From: Bacteroidetes bacterium UBA7692
GTDB taxonomy: Bacteria > Bacteroidota > Bacteroidia > Chitinophagales > LD1
Direction of reading: 5' to 3'
Length of the DNA stretch: 13,743 nt
Assembly: GCA_002482725.1 (NCBI GenBank)
Contig: DLGO01000143.1
Span: forward strand, 1-13,743
Positions within the stretch are counted from its first letter, which is position 1. Every line of letters begins with the position of its first letter. Below, piece after piece: positions 1 through 6,763 of the stretch. The notes under the pieces are model-generated. The model made no database searches. It worked only from the letters and a program-made list of their open reading frames with translations, and was not told the DNA's origin. Made by a program: the position numbers and the translations under genes.

Positions 1-40
1 TTTTCAAATACTCTACCTGGTCCCTGTGTATTCCTTTCAT
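1..40 (-). CDS. possible 5' end of a leftward gene cut by the window edge
   Basis: An ATG read on the minus strand at 40 opens a frame, MKGIHRDQVEYLK, with no stop before the left edge. Only 13 codons are visible, so neither the family nor coding status can be judged. In its favour, it lies just downstream of a strong terminator (97-143) that closes the previous leftward gene. A TATATTCG box (82 down to 75 on the minus strand) sits 34 nt before it, where a promoter could lie. It may equally be chance. Confidence 0.3.
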   Translation of the reverse strand, partial: MKGIHRDQVEYLK

Positions 41-96
41 AGTTACTAAAGGGTTTTAGTTTTTTAATGAAAGGCGAATATAGAAAAAATGACTAA

Positions 97-143
97 AAAA
101 GGAATTTATATTTTACATTAATTGTAAAATATAAATTCCTTTT
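97..143 (-). terminator. Rho-independent terminator of the VOC gene
   Basis: A perfect 21-bp inverted repeat (97-117 with 123-143) has a 5-nt loop. Read leftward, the stem is followed by a run of T. It begins 34 nt past the stop codon of the VOC-family gene. The stem is AT-rich except for the GG/CC at its base. Confidence 0.8.
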
Positions 144-177
144 CTCGACATTAACTTGCTAAAGTTAGCCCTCGGTG

Positions 178-570
178 CTATCCTTTTTCTTCTTCATCCT
201 TTGGCTCCCAAAGCTCAATGACGTTCCCTTCAGGATCCAGTATATGCACAAATTTGCCATAGTCGTATTCTGCAATTTCATCAATTACAGTTACGTTGTC
301 CTTTTTCAGCTCCTCCACCAATGCAACGAGGTTCTCGACCCGGTAGTTGATCATAAAAGGTTTAACCGATGGATTGAAATATTTAGTATCCTGCGGAAAT
401 GTGCTCCATGTTGTAGAGCCCTTTTTCTCAGGATTATCGGCCTGCCTCCACTCAAATGTGGTGCCGTATTCGCTGGTTTCCAATCCTAGATTTTTAGCAT
501 ACCAGGCATTCATATCCTTGGGATTTTCGCATTTAAAAAATATGCCACCAAGGCCGGTTACCTTTTTCAT
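178..570 (-). CDS. VOC (glyoxalase/bleomycin resistance/dioxygenase fold) family protein
   Basis: A 130-residue single-domain protein of the vicinal oxygen chelate superfamily, which includes glyoxalase I, fosfomycin and bleomycin resistance proteins and ring-cleaving dioxygenases. Seen: an N-terminal beta strand (GLGGIFFK, residues 6-13), then a helix with AWYAKNLGLE (22-31). The C-terminal half has the signature FVHILDPEGNVIELWEP (107-123), where Glu119 is in the usual metal-ligand position. Length fits a one-module VOC protein that dimerises to form its active site. No signal peptide, so cytoplasmic. The substrate cannot be told; antibiotic resistance should not be assumed. It appears monocistronic, with a terminator downstream and a divergent membrane-protein gene upstream across 191 nt. 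The start is the first ATG, and no strong Shine-Dalgarno precedes it. Confidence 0.88.
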   Translation of the reverse strand: MKKVTGLGGIFFKCENPKDMNAWYAKNLGLETSEYGTTFEWRQADNPEKKGSTTWSTFPQDTKYFNPSVKPFMINYRVENLVALVEELKKDNVTVIDEIAEYDYGKFVHILDPEGNVIELWEPKDEEEKG

Positions 571-761
571 ATAGAACTGTTATTCGATTAAAAAGTATTG
601 AAAGAATGAAATCGGAAAGTAGTCAAATTCATCACCATCAGAAAAGGAATTGTTATTATTCCTCTACGGATAAAATGCAGTAATTCAATCTAACACAGAA
701 TAAACAGCACTCCAACAAAATAATTTCCCCTACCACGTTTATATGCCAAACCAAAAAACAA
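571..761. other. divergent intergenic region
   Basis: About 190 nt of AT-rich sequence separate the VOC gene (leftward) from the DoxX-like gene (rightward), so promoters for both should lie here. I see no exact TAnnTTTG box. TAATTTCC at 721-728 is the nearest match on the rightward side. No convincing small ORF or hairpin is visible. Confidence 0.5.
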
Positions 762-1334
762 ATGAACAAGCAAAAAGCAATACAATATATCCTCTTGGCA
801 TTAAGGGCCTACCTGGCATTTTACCTAATAGCTTTTGGTTATGGAAAACTCTCAGGCAACAGGCTTCATATCTCTGCCGGGGAACTGATGCTAAAACCCA
901 TCGGCGAGGTAAACAGCTTTTTCCTGGGCTGGTACTTATTTAAAACCAATCCCATAATCAATATCGTAGTAGGTGTAATTCAAATAATGGTAGGTCTGCT
1001 CATAGCCTTTAACCGAACGGTTATCATAGGCTGCATCACTGCCATACCGGTATTGCTATACATGCTGTTAGTGGAGGGTTCTTTCTGCTACGCACAGTTT
1101 GGTATCAACATCCCCATCCGATTTTCAGCCATGCTCATCAGCAACTTCATCCTACTTTATCGCTACAGGACTATCATAAAAAACACCCTTATCTCATTGG
1201 CCGATAAGGCACACAACAAAACTTCTGTTCAATGGTGGGTCTATGCCTGCCTCATACCCGTTGGCTGTGGTATCGATTTTCTGGTAGCAGCTGTCAGCTA
1301 CCCGTTTAAGCTGGCTATCAACTATTTTGTTTAG
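762..1334 (+). CDS. DoxX-like polytopic membrane protein
   Basis: A 190-residue protein with about five hydrophobic segments, near residues 10-28, 64-84, 88-106, 120-136 and 160-178. The N-terminal stretch, with a Tyr/Phe-rich helix ending in FGYGKLSGN (25-33), resembles the first helix of the DoxX/DoxD-like family, often found in Bacteroidota as small inner-membrane proteins of uncertain role. The family call rests on this local pattern and topology only. The ATG at 762 fits better than the out-of-frame ATG at 743. Its stop (TAG, 1332-1334) directly abuts the stop of the convergent phosphoesterase gene, leaving no room for a terminator. Function unknown; a role in redox or thiosulfate metabolism, as described for some DoxX proteins, is not supported by anything seen here. 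Confidence 0.7.
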   Translation: MNKQKAIQYILLALRAYLAFYLIAFGYGKLSGNRLHISAGELMLKPIGEVNSFFLGWYLFKTNPIINIVVGVIQIMVGLLIAFNRTVIIGCITAIPVLLYMLLVEGSFCYAQFGINIPIRFSAMLISNFILLYRYRTIIKNTLISLADKAHNKTSVQWWVYACLIPVGCGIDFLVAAVSYPFKLAINYFV

Positions 1335-2072
1335 CTATTCCTTATTCCTGCCCCTTTCATTAGGGTATAGCGTGCGCACGCCATCGCTTTGCCAGTACTC
1401 CTTGGTGTCAATATCCATCACGCTCACCTTACCGGTAAAGGCCGCACCTGTATCTATATTCCATACATTCACAGCATTCATGGGTACATCTACATCATAG
1501 TTTATGGTTGGTGTATGGCCTATAAATATCTCCTTAAAAAGCTTCAGTCTCTTAGGATACAGCTCCGAATCTTTCTTTATTCTTACATCCATAGCCAGTG
1601 CCATTTCCCACAGCGTCCTGTCCCAGTTGTAGTTGCTGCTATAGGTCTCGCTTGTAGGTCCGTGCATAGAGCTGAAGCCCGCGTGTATATACAAGTTATT
1701 CTTCGCATCTATATAAAAGTTCTGCAACGTATTGTAGAAGTCTATATGCCTGTCCATATCCTCCTGTACAAAACCGCTGTAGCTATCCACAGTGCTTTGC
1801 CCGCCATACTTCAGCCATACAGGGCTGGCATCGCGGGCATTCAGCCACTCCCGCGTCCAGGCATCGTGGTTGCCCAGCATAAACACGCAATCCTGCTGCT
1901 GCTTCAGGCTTATCAGCAGGTCTATCACCTTTGCCGATTCGCTCCAGCCATCTACATAGTCGCCTAAAAATATCAGCGTATCCTCATCCCGCACCTTTGC
2001 GCGCAGCAGCGCCTGCTCCAACGCTTTGTACGCCCCGTGTATATCCCCTATTACCAGTGTCCTTGCTCTCAT
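1335..2072 (-). CDS. PPP-type metallophosphoesterase (Ser/Thr phosphatase or ApaH-like)
   Basis: A 245-residue calcineurin-like phosphoesterase. All metal-site motifs are present in order: GDIHG (9-13), GDYVDGW (37-43), GNHD (67-70), YIHAGF (128-133) and IGHTP (184-188). These give the two-metal set Asp10, His12, Asp38, Asn68, His130 and His186. The usual PPP motif GDxVDRG reads GDYVDGW, so the phosphate-gripping Arg is absent, and GNHE is GNHD. This places it nearer the diadenosine tetraphosphatase/bacterial PPP branch than eukaryotic phosphatases. Cytoplasmic. Its ATG overlaps the TGA of kptA in ATGA (2069-2072), so translation is probably coupled. The substrate could be a protein, a dinucleoside polyphosphate, a capped RNA 5' end or a KptA product; the sequence does not decide. 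Confidence 0.88.
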   Translation of the reverse strand: MRARTLVIGDIHGAYKALEQALLRAKVRDEDTLIFLGDYVDGWSESAKVIDLLISLKQQQDCVFMLGNHDAWTREWLNARDASPVWLKYGGQSTVDSYSGFVQEDMDRHIDFYNTLQNFYIDAKNNLYIHAGFSSMHGPTSETYSSNYNWDRTLWEMALAMDVRIKKDSELYPKRLKLFKEIFIGHTPTINYDVDVPMNAVNVWNIDTGAAFTGKVSVMDIDTKEYWQSDGVRTLYPNERGRNKE

Positions 2073-2614
2073 TGTACATCAAAATCTATATACTGTGGTG
2101 GTACAGCTTCGCAGAGCCACACCCCATTAGCCGATACAAAAAATTTATGCCCTTCCTTTTCCATCTTTCCCGAGTCTATGGTCAGCACTACCGGCTTGCC
2201 CCTCCGCCCGCCTACATTTTTGGCGGTTGCTACATCCGGGCTCAGGTGCACATGCTGTCGTTCCATTTTCTGCAGACCGCCAGTTTTTATCGCCTCTATA
2301 AACTCTGCCACGGTACCGTGGTACAGTATGGCAGGCGGACTGGTAGCTGCGATCTGCAGGTCTACCTCTATGCTGTGCCCCTGGTTGGCGCGTATACGCT
2401 TACCAGTTTCATCCAGGGCAAATCGCTGCTTGTCGCTGGTGCTTACTATCTCCTGTAGCAAGGCTGCATCCAGCGCATAGCCGTTTGTGCTAACCTTTGC
2501 TATCAGCTCTTCCACATCTACCCATCCGTTGGCATCCATGGCAATACCTATGCTGTGCGGTGCATGCCGCAATACATAACTCAGAAATTTACTTGTTCTT
2601 TTCAGATTGTTCAC
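2069..2614 (-). CDS. kptA: RNA 2'-phosphotransferase (Tpt1/KptA family)
   Basis: A 181-residue NAD+-dependent RNA 2'-phosphotransferase. The family moves an internal RNA 2'-phosphate to NAD+, giving 2'-OH RNA, nicotinamide and ADP-ribose 1'',2''-cyclic phosphate. The N-terminal winged-helix-like part carries LSYVLRH (11-17). The C-terminal ADP-ribosyltransferase-like lobe has RANQGHS (75-81), LYHGT (97-101) and ERQHVHLS (118-125). The Arg-His-Arg-Arg catalytic set of the family maps to Arg16, His17, Arg75 and Arg119, so it should be active. Length is normal. The start codon is GTG at 2614, preceded by a purine-rich AGGTAAGG; it leads directly into the conserved KRTSKFLSYVLRH. It lies 18 nt after the lipoprotein gene and overlaps the phosphoesterase start by 4 nt. 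No RNA ligase or Pnkp is visible nearby, so its physiological RNA target is unclear. Confidence 0.93.
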   Translation of the reverse strand: MNNLKRTSKFLSYVLRHAPHSIGIAMDANGWVDVEELIAKVSTNGYALDAALLQEIVSTSDKQRFALDETGKRIRANQGHSIEVDLQIAATSPPAILYHGTVAEFIEAIKTGGLQKMERQHVHLSPDVATAKNVGGRRGKPVVLTIDSGKMEKEGHKFFVSANGVWLCEAVPPQYIDFDVQ

Positions 2615-2632
2615 CGCCTTACCTGCCTCTGC

Positions 2633-3160
2633 TTAATCACACAACACTCCCACCTTTTTTGTACAACTCAAGTGGGCATCATGTTCCGATATATAGTTGC
2701 CCGTTACGCTACATGCCGAGTCCAGCTTATTATTGGCAAAAAACCATGAGCGGATCTTTTCATTGCCAGGGTCGTAGTTTTCCAGGTATTTAAACGCGCC
2801 CGTAGAGTCAAAAAAGAACTGGTAGCCGTTCATCACATTGGCATTGCTACCTGCCTGTGCGCTTTCCTTATAGGTAAAGAGCGATGCCGGCGTTTGGTTC
2901 GCATTGAAATAAATGTACCGCGACTCATCGCCCGCCAGCAGCTTTATGCCTGTTATCACCCCATTTGTATCTATATACACGGTAGAGGTTTTGCCATCAC
3001 CATTTTTACTTTTTATCAATATCTCGGTACCGCTGCTTTTGGTTTCAGTGGTAAAAGGGGCATCCTTTTGCTGCTTTGCCTTTTTGCCATCCGGTTCTAC
3101 ACAGCCTGAAAACATAAAGAAGAGCACCATCATTACCACCGCATATATATTATTCATCAT
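2633..3160 (-). CDS. lipoprotein of unknown function
   Basis: I do not recognise the family. The frame is open further upstream to 3364, but that extension would run through a terminator (3229-3252) and into the neighbouring gene. The real start is therefore the ATG at 3160, or the adjacent one at 3157, giving about 175 residues. These begin with a hydrophobic signal peptide ending in FMFSGC, a lipobox with Cys20 as lipidated residue, then a Lys-rich linker. The mature part is rich in Tyr, Asn, Ser and Thr, with short strand-like segments such as TVYIDTNGVITGI and YIYFNANQTP and further Cys residues near the C-terminus. It is probably anchored to the periplasmic or outer membrane. It is first in an apparent operon with kptA and the phosphoesterase, though a functional link to them is not obvious. 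Confidence 0.75.
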   Translation of the reverse strand: MMNNIYAVVMMVLFFMFSGCVEPDGKKAKQQKDAPFTTETKSSGTEILIKSKNGDGKTSTVYIDTNGVITGIKLLAGDESRYIYFNANQTPASLFTYKESAQAGSNANVMNGYQFFFDSTGAFKYLENYDPGNEKIRSWFFANNKLDSACSVTGNYISEHDAHLSCTKKVGVLCD

Positions 3161-3228
3161 AGCCTTGATTTCTTTTTTGCTCTGTAATGATAGCAATTGA
3201 ACAGCAACCCGTGTAGCCAAAAACAAAA

Positions 3229-3252
3229 AAAGCGCATCGTAAGATGCGCTTT
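3229..3252 (-). terminator. terminator of the sigma factor operon
   Basis: A 10-bp perfect stem (3229-3238 with 3243-3252) has a 4-nt loop. Read leftward it is followed by a T-rich tract. It lies 30 nt past the stop of the two-helix membrane protein gene and separates that operon from the lipoprotein-kptA-phosphoesterase operon. Confidence 0.85.
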
Positions 3253-3282
3253 CCCTATTATCCATTATTAACCAAAACCAAA

Positions 3283-3654
3283 TTAATGTTCTTCGCCCTT
3301 TATGTGGACCCGGGTGTTTCCGGCTTCTATATTCACTTCGCTGCCAAAGCTCCATTTGCTGCACTTTTCCTTCATTTTTTGTTTAAAGGCCTCACGCTCA
3401 TCTTCGCTCATGCATTCGTACTTGTCCTGAAACCGCTCTTTCCAGGCCTTGCCCTTATTGCGGAATCCAAATCCACCCAGCAATATCTTGCTCAGCAGCA
3501 GTAAGCCAGCTGTTTGCCAGAAGCTGAGTACCGGCAGGTTAAAGAGGTAAGGCATCAGCCAGTTCCACAACAGCATGGTACCATATACCAAGCCAAAGAG
3601 CAAAATGGGAGCTAGCATTACTACTGCTATTATTTTTCCGGCCTTATTCTTCAT
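3283..3654 (-). CDS. small two-helix membrane protein co-transcribed with an ECF sigma factor
   Basis: 123 residues from the ATG at 3654, 10 nt after the sigma factor stop. An in-frame ATG at 3678 would overlap the sigma gene and adds only MWTNKLCS, so I prefer the later one. Seen: two hydrophobic segments (about 8-30 and 42-60), a glycine-rich turn (GGFGF, 60-64), then a charged helical tail (66-101) with KAWKERF, SEDEREAFKQKMKEKCSKW and two Cys (81, 98). A short strand-like end carries VNIEAGNTRVHIKG. No zinc-binding anti-sigma motif (HxxxCxxC) is present, so a ZAS-type anti-sigma call is not supported. Position suggests it modulates or is controlled by the sigma factor. A terminator follows at 3229-3252. 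Confidence 0.78.
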   Translation of the reverse strand: MKNKAGKIIAVVMLAPILLFGLVYGTMLLWNWLMPYLFNLPVLSFWQTAGLLLLSKILLGGFGFRNKGKAWKERFQDKYECMSEDEREAFKQKMKEKCSKWSFGSEVNIEAGNTRVHIKGEEH

Positions 3655-3664
3655 ACTACATAAT

Positions 3665-4264
3665 TTATTGGTCCACAAAGGAGTCTACGTACAGGTTCTG
3701 CAGGCGCTTGCGCAGGTGCAGCACAGCATAGCGCTTCCTGCTCAGTAGTGTATTAATAGAAGCCCCTGTAATCTCTTCGATTTCCTTAAAGCTTTTTTCT
3801 TCTATTTCATGCAATACGAATACTGCGCGTTGCTCTTCAGGCAGTTCTTCCAGTGCGCTTACCAGTGCATCAGATATTACCTCGCGCATCATTTCCCTGT
3901 CGGCGCTGGTGCCATTAGCCGGCAAAAAGTCGGCTATGTCCAATCGCTCACCCTCGTCTTCGCGCACGGCAAAGTACCCTTCCAGGCTTTCAGGTTTTTT
4001 CTTCCTGAAGCGGTCGGTTATTTTATTCCTGGCCACCGTAAACATCCATGAAGCCATTTGCTCTACTGGGCGCATGATACGGTAGCTGTTTACCAGCTCG
4101 TAAAATACATCCTGCAACACATCCTCTGCGTCTTCGTTGGATGGCACACGCCTTTTTATAAATTCAAACAGTCTCCTGTTTTCTTTATTAAATGTTTCGC
4201 GTATGGCTTGGTTCTGTATATCGGCCATGTTGAGAGTTAAGGCTACTGCGGGTGCGTTTTTCAT
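3665..4264 (-). CDS. ECF (sigma-70 family) RNA polymerase sigma factor
   Basis: A 199-residue extracytoplasmic-function sigma factor. Region 2 (about 25-90) includes EDAEDVLQDVFYELV (44-58) and ASWMFTVARNKITDRFRKKK (71-90), the core-binding and -10 recognition segments. Region 4 (about 133-188) has ALEELPEEQRAVFVLHEIEEKS (137-158) and the helix-turn-helix FKEIEEITGASINTLLSRKR (159-178). The linker is acidic and region 3 is absent, as expected for ECF factors. The first ATG (4264) is used; an internal ATG at 4228 would shorten the N-terminus by 12 residues without harming region 2. It is followed after 10 nt by a small membrane protein, a pairing typical of ECF operons. Target promoters and stimulus are unknown; self-activation from the 4265-4480 region is likely but not visible. 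Confidence 0.93.
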   Translation of the reverse strand: MKNAPAVALTLNMADIQNQAIRETFNKENRRLFEFIKRRVPSNEDAEDVLQDVFYELVNSYRIMRPVEQMASWMFTVARNKITDRFRKKKPESLEGYFAVREDEGERLDIADFLPANGTSADREMMREVISDALVSALEELPEEQRAVFVLHEIEEKSFKEIEEITGASINTLLSRKRYAVLHLRKRLQNLYVDSFVDQ

Positions 4265-4483
4265 ATTAGATTTTCCCTTTCAACTCCTGTTTTCGTTTAT
4301 CCTTGTTTTTGGTGACAAACTATCACATTACAATCTGATACGAATTTGCGGAGTTAATATTTTAATTCCTGAAAAAAATAATCTGATTTCATTCAGACAG
4401 GGAGGATTATCCAAAAAGCGTGCCCTTAAATTTGGTTATGACAATATGTCGCAGCTGTTATCGGATTTTAGCTAAAAACACAA
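4265..4483. other. non-coding stretch upstream of the sigma operon
   Basis: About 220 AT-rich nt that should hold the leftward promoter of the sigma factor operon. ATAGTTTG on the minus strand, near 4318-4325, is the nearest thing to a TAnnTTTG box. A rightward reading frame stays open to 4475, but most of it overlaps the sigma gene antisense, so I do not call it a gene. Confidence 0.4.
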
Positions 4484-4511
4484 AAAGGTAACATGCAAGC
4501 ACGCTACCTTT
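4484..4511 (-). terminator. probable terminator of the 51-residue ORF
   Basis: AAAGGTA (4484-4490) pairs with TACCTTT (4505-4511), with further inner pairs (TGC/GCA) broken by two mismatches. Read leftward the stem is followed by TTTTTGTGTTTTT. It lies 37 nt beyond the stop of the small ORF at 4549-4704 and no other leftward gene is near enough to need it. Confidence 0.6.
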
Positions 4512-4548
4512 CAGGAAATAGTTATATAACTGTGTTAAAGTAAAATTC

Positions 4549-4704
4549 TTAGTGAGATATCCTCGGCATAGGAGGATAGTCGGGCATACCCGGCATCAGC
4601 GGTCCAGCGCAGGTAGCTGCGTCTCTGCCCATTATCCTGTGTGGAGGTATAACTTCGTGAGTAGGTTGGTTTATGCTGTAGATGGTAGCGTATATATTTT
4701 TCAT
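4549..4704 (-). CDS. small Pro/Met-rich hypothetical protein (51 residues)
   Basis: A leftward ORF from the ATG at 4704 to a TAA at 4549, too short for usual gene calls. It starts MKNIYATIYSINQPTHEV and ends PLMPGMPDYPPMPRISH, with one Cys (32) and a second half rich in Pro, Met and Gly. There is no signal peptide, membrane segment or family I recognise. Support for coding is indirect. A hairpin with a T tail in the same orientation follows it, it fills an otherwise empty 590-nt gap between a leftward and a rightward operon, and the ends of the frame fit the transcript. No clear Shine-Dalgarno is seen, which is common in Bacteroidota. It could be a small regulatory peptide, a peptide precursor or a spurious ORF inside an RNA gene. 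Confidence 0.45.
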   Translation of the reverse strand: MKNIYATIYSINQPTHEVIPPHRIMGRDAATCAGPLMPGMPDYPPMPRISH

Positions 4705-4855
4705 AAAACAAGACTTTAATTGCGACGATGATTATGAGTATTTATACTTACCCGCCGCCAAAAAGTTTCACTTATCTGAAGAAATATGAAAAGTATATAG
4801 TTAAAAAGCCTAAATCGCCAATGTCATCTATATTCGTACCATATAATATTCACCC
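4705..4855. other. divergent intergenic region with a candidate promoter
   Basis: About 150 nt separate the small leftward ORF and the rightward M20 peptidase gene. TATATTCG at 4829-4836 lies 19 nt before the peptidase ATG and is one base off the Bacteroidota -7 consensus TAnnTTTG. I see no matching TTG at the -33 position, so the call is weak. Confidence 0.3.
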
Positions 4856-6322
4856 ATGCTCAAGCGAATTTTACTGCTGCTGCTTATCGCCATAGTCATT
4901 CTGGCAGGCATTATCACCTACAAAACAGTCACTTTTCAATCAAAACAGGTGAAAGTACCGGAAAGTGAGCATGTGAAAATAACTTATGACAGTTCGGCAC
5001 TGGCGCGCCTGAGCAAAGCTATTCAGTTTAAAACCGTATCCTACGACGAACCCGGCAAAACTGATTACGCTCCTTTCGACAGCTTAAAGCAGCATTTGAT
5101 TGTTTCCTATCCTCTGGTACACAAAACACTGGAGCGCACAGTTATCCATAACCACAGCTTGCTCTATTTTTGGAAAGGTAAAAATACGGAGCTGAAGCCC
5201 GTACTTTTCTATGCGCACCAGGATGTAGTGCCTGTAGAAGAGGTAAACCTGGCCGAGTGGAAGCATGCACCATTTGGTGGCGAAGTGCACGATGGCCACC
5301 TGTGGGGGCGCGGTAGGTTAGATGATAAGAATAGCATCCTTGGCATCATGGAGGCCACCGAACGCCTATTGGCTTCGGGCTATGAGCCGGAGCGCGGCAT
5401 GTACTTCATATTCGGCCACGACGAGGAAATAGCCGGTATGGAAGGTGCAGCATACGTAGCCCGCTACCTGGAGGAAAAGAAGGTAACACCTGAGTTTTAC
5501 CTGGACGAAGGCGGACTTATAAGCGAGGGCATAGTACCCAATATGACAGGTGCAGTCGCACTAATAGGCACCGCAGAAAAGGGCTACATGACCGTAGAGG
5601 TTAGTGTAAAAATGAAAGGCGGGCACAGCAGCCGCCCTCCTAAAAAGCATGCGCTGGGTACTCTGGTAAAAGCCCTTGCCAAACTGGAGGACTATAGCTA
5701 CGAGCGCAAAACCAGCGAAACGGTAAGCGACTTTATACAGCACATTGGCCCCGAGCTTAAGTTCCCGCTGAAATCGGTGTTCGCCAACCAATGGCTGCTG
5801 GATGGGGTAATTCTGAACGAATACCAGAAAGGCATAGAAGGCAATGCCATGATTCGCACCACAGGTGCTACTACTGTGCTGCATGCCGGGGTTAAGGAAA
5901 ACCTGATCCCATCTGAAGCAAAAGCCAAAGTCAACTTCCGCATACTGCAGGGCGAAACATCTGCCGGGGTATTGAAGAAGATACATGAGGTAATAGATAA
6001 TGATACCGTAGTGGTAAAAACCATAGGCACCGTATTCGAGCCGTCGCCCAACTCATCATCTACCGGATTTGGCTGGAAAATATTGCAGAAGACCACCGCA
6101 CAGGTGTACCCCGATGCTGTAGTCGCACCCTTGCTGATGCTGGGCGGCACAGACTCCCGCCATTTCTATAACCTTACCAAAGACGTATACCGCTTTATGC
6201 CTACACGTATGACCGGCGAGCAGCTTGCTACCCTGCACGGGGTGAATGAGCGCATAAAGGTAGACGACTACATGGGCATGATTACCTTTTACGAAACACT
6301 CATAAAGAATCTGAATAAATAG
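4856..6322 (+). CDS. membrane-anchored M20 family metallopeptidase (CPS/PM20D1-like)
   Basis: A 488-residue di-zinc hydrolase of peptidase family M20. Residues 4-21 form an N-terminal hydrophobic segment, either an uncleaved anchor or a signal peptide, so the catalytic domain probably faces the periplasm. The motifs run in order: YAHQDVVP (119-126, zinc ligand His121 and Asp123), GRGRLDDK (151-158, bridging Asp), GHDEEIAG (187-194, general base Glu190 and ligand Glu191), YLDEGG (215-220, Asp217), and near the end GGTDSRHF (430-437) and HGVNE (461-465, last zinc His). The dimerisation domain sits between about 245 and 370. The long form with WGRGRLDDK and an N-terminal anchor matches carboxypeptidase S/PM20D1 relatives, which act on peptides or N-acyl amino acids. 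The real substrate is unknown. All catalytic residues are intact. It appears to be a single gene, with DUF3467 71 nt downstream. Confidence 0.92.
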   Translation: MLKRILLLLLIAIVILAGIITYKTVTFQSKQVKVPESEHVKITYDSSALARLSKAIQFKTVSYDEPGKTDYAPFDSLKQHLIVSYPLVHKTLERTVIHNHSLLYFWKGKNTELKPVLFYAHQDVVPVEEVNLAEWKHAPFGGEVHDGHLWGRGRLDDKNSILGIMEATERLLASGYEPERGMYFIFGHDEEIAGMEGAAYVARYLEEKKVTPEFYLDEGGLISEGIVPNMTGAVALIGTAEKGYMTVEVSVKMKGGHSSRPPKKHALGTLVKALAKLEDYSYERKTSETVSDFIQHIGPELKFPLKSVFANQWLLDGVILNEYQKGIEGNAMIRTTGATTVLHAGVKENLIPSEAKAKVNFRILQGETSAGVLKKIHEVIDNDTVVVKTIGTVFEPSPNSSSTGFGWKILQKTTAQVYPDAVVAPLLMLGGTDSRHFYNLTKDVYRFMPTRMTGEQLATLHGVNERIKVDDYMGMITFYETLIKNLNK

Positions 6323-6393
6323 AATTCTTACGATAAAGCATTTCAAGAAGCGTCTACATACATTATCATTGCACGACTAAAATTTACCAAAAC

Positions 6394-6699
6394 ATGGAAC
6401 AACAACAGGAAAACCAAATAAACATAGAGCTGGGAGAAGACATTGCAGAAGGCGTATACTCCAACCTGGCTATCATATCACACTCCAGCAGCGAGTTTGT
6501 AGTAGACTTCATCCGCATGCTGCCAAACGTGCCAAAGGCAAAAGTAAAATCCCGCATTATACTTACCCCGCAGCACGCCAAGCGATTGATGCGCGCCCTG
6601 GAAGAGAACATCACCAAGTACGAAGCACAATTCGGCGAAGTAGCAGAAAACGACCTGCCGCCATTGCCTATGGGTTTTGGCCCCGCAGCACAGGCATAA
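6394..6699 (+). CDS. DUF3467 domain protein
   Basis: A 101-residue cytoplasmic protein matching the DUF3467 family. Recognisable parts are INIELGEDIAEGVYSNLAII (29-residue N-terminal block from residue 9), SSSEFVVDFIRMLP (31-44), KAKVKSRIILTPQHAKRLMR (48-67) and a closing helix ENITKYEAQFGEV (71-83), then a Pro-rich tail. The length is typical and the whole protein is one domain. No biochemical function is established for the family as far as I know; it is widespread and usually short. The gene starts 71 nt after the peptidase without a terminator between them, so partial co-transcription is possible. A very strong hairpin ends the transcript. TATCATTG at 6364-6371 may be its own -7 element (one mismatch to TAnnTTTG). 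Confidence 0.9.
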   Translation: MEQQQENQINIELGEDIAEGVYSNLAIISHSSSEFVVDFIRMLPNVPKAKVKSRIILTPQHAKRLMRALEENITKYEAQFGEVAENDLPPLPMGFGPAAQA

Positions 6700-6703
6700 G
6701 CAT

Positions 6704-6744
6704 AAACACAAGAGGCATTGATATTATCAATGCCTCTTGTGTTT
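6704..6744. terminator. bidirectional terminator between DUF3467 and yggS
   Basis: A perfect 19-bp stem (6704-6722 with 6726-6744) has a 3-nt loop. It is bounded by A-rich sequence on the left and TT on the right, so it can end transcripts from both convergent genes (stops at 6699 and 6764). Confidence 0.9.
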
Positions 6745-6763
6745 TTATATAACGTTTTTACTA

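Noticed and set aside
3161..3364. N-terminal extension of the lipoprotein at 2633 (68 extra residues)
   Set aside because: It runs across a terminator and into the neighbouring gene, and the signal peptide starts at the later ATG (3160).
4137..4475. Rightward 112-codon open frame upstream of the sigma operon, with a C-terminal part that reads somewhat protein-like
   Set aside because: Over a third of it is antisense to the sigma factor gene, there is no homologue I recognise and no rightward terminator follows. A gene remnant cannot be excluded but is not supported.
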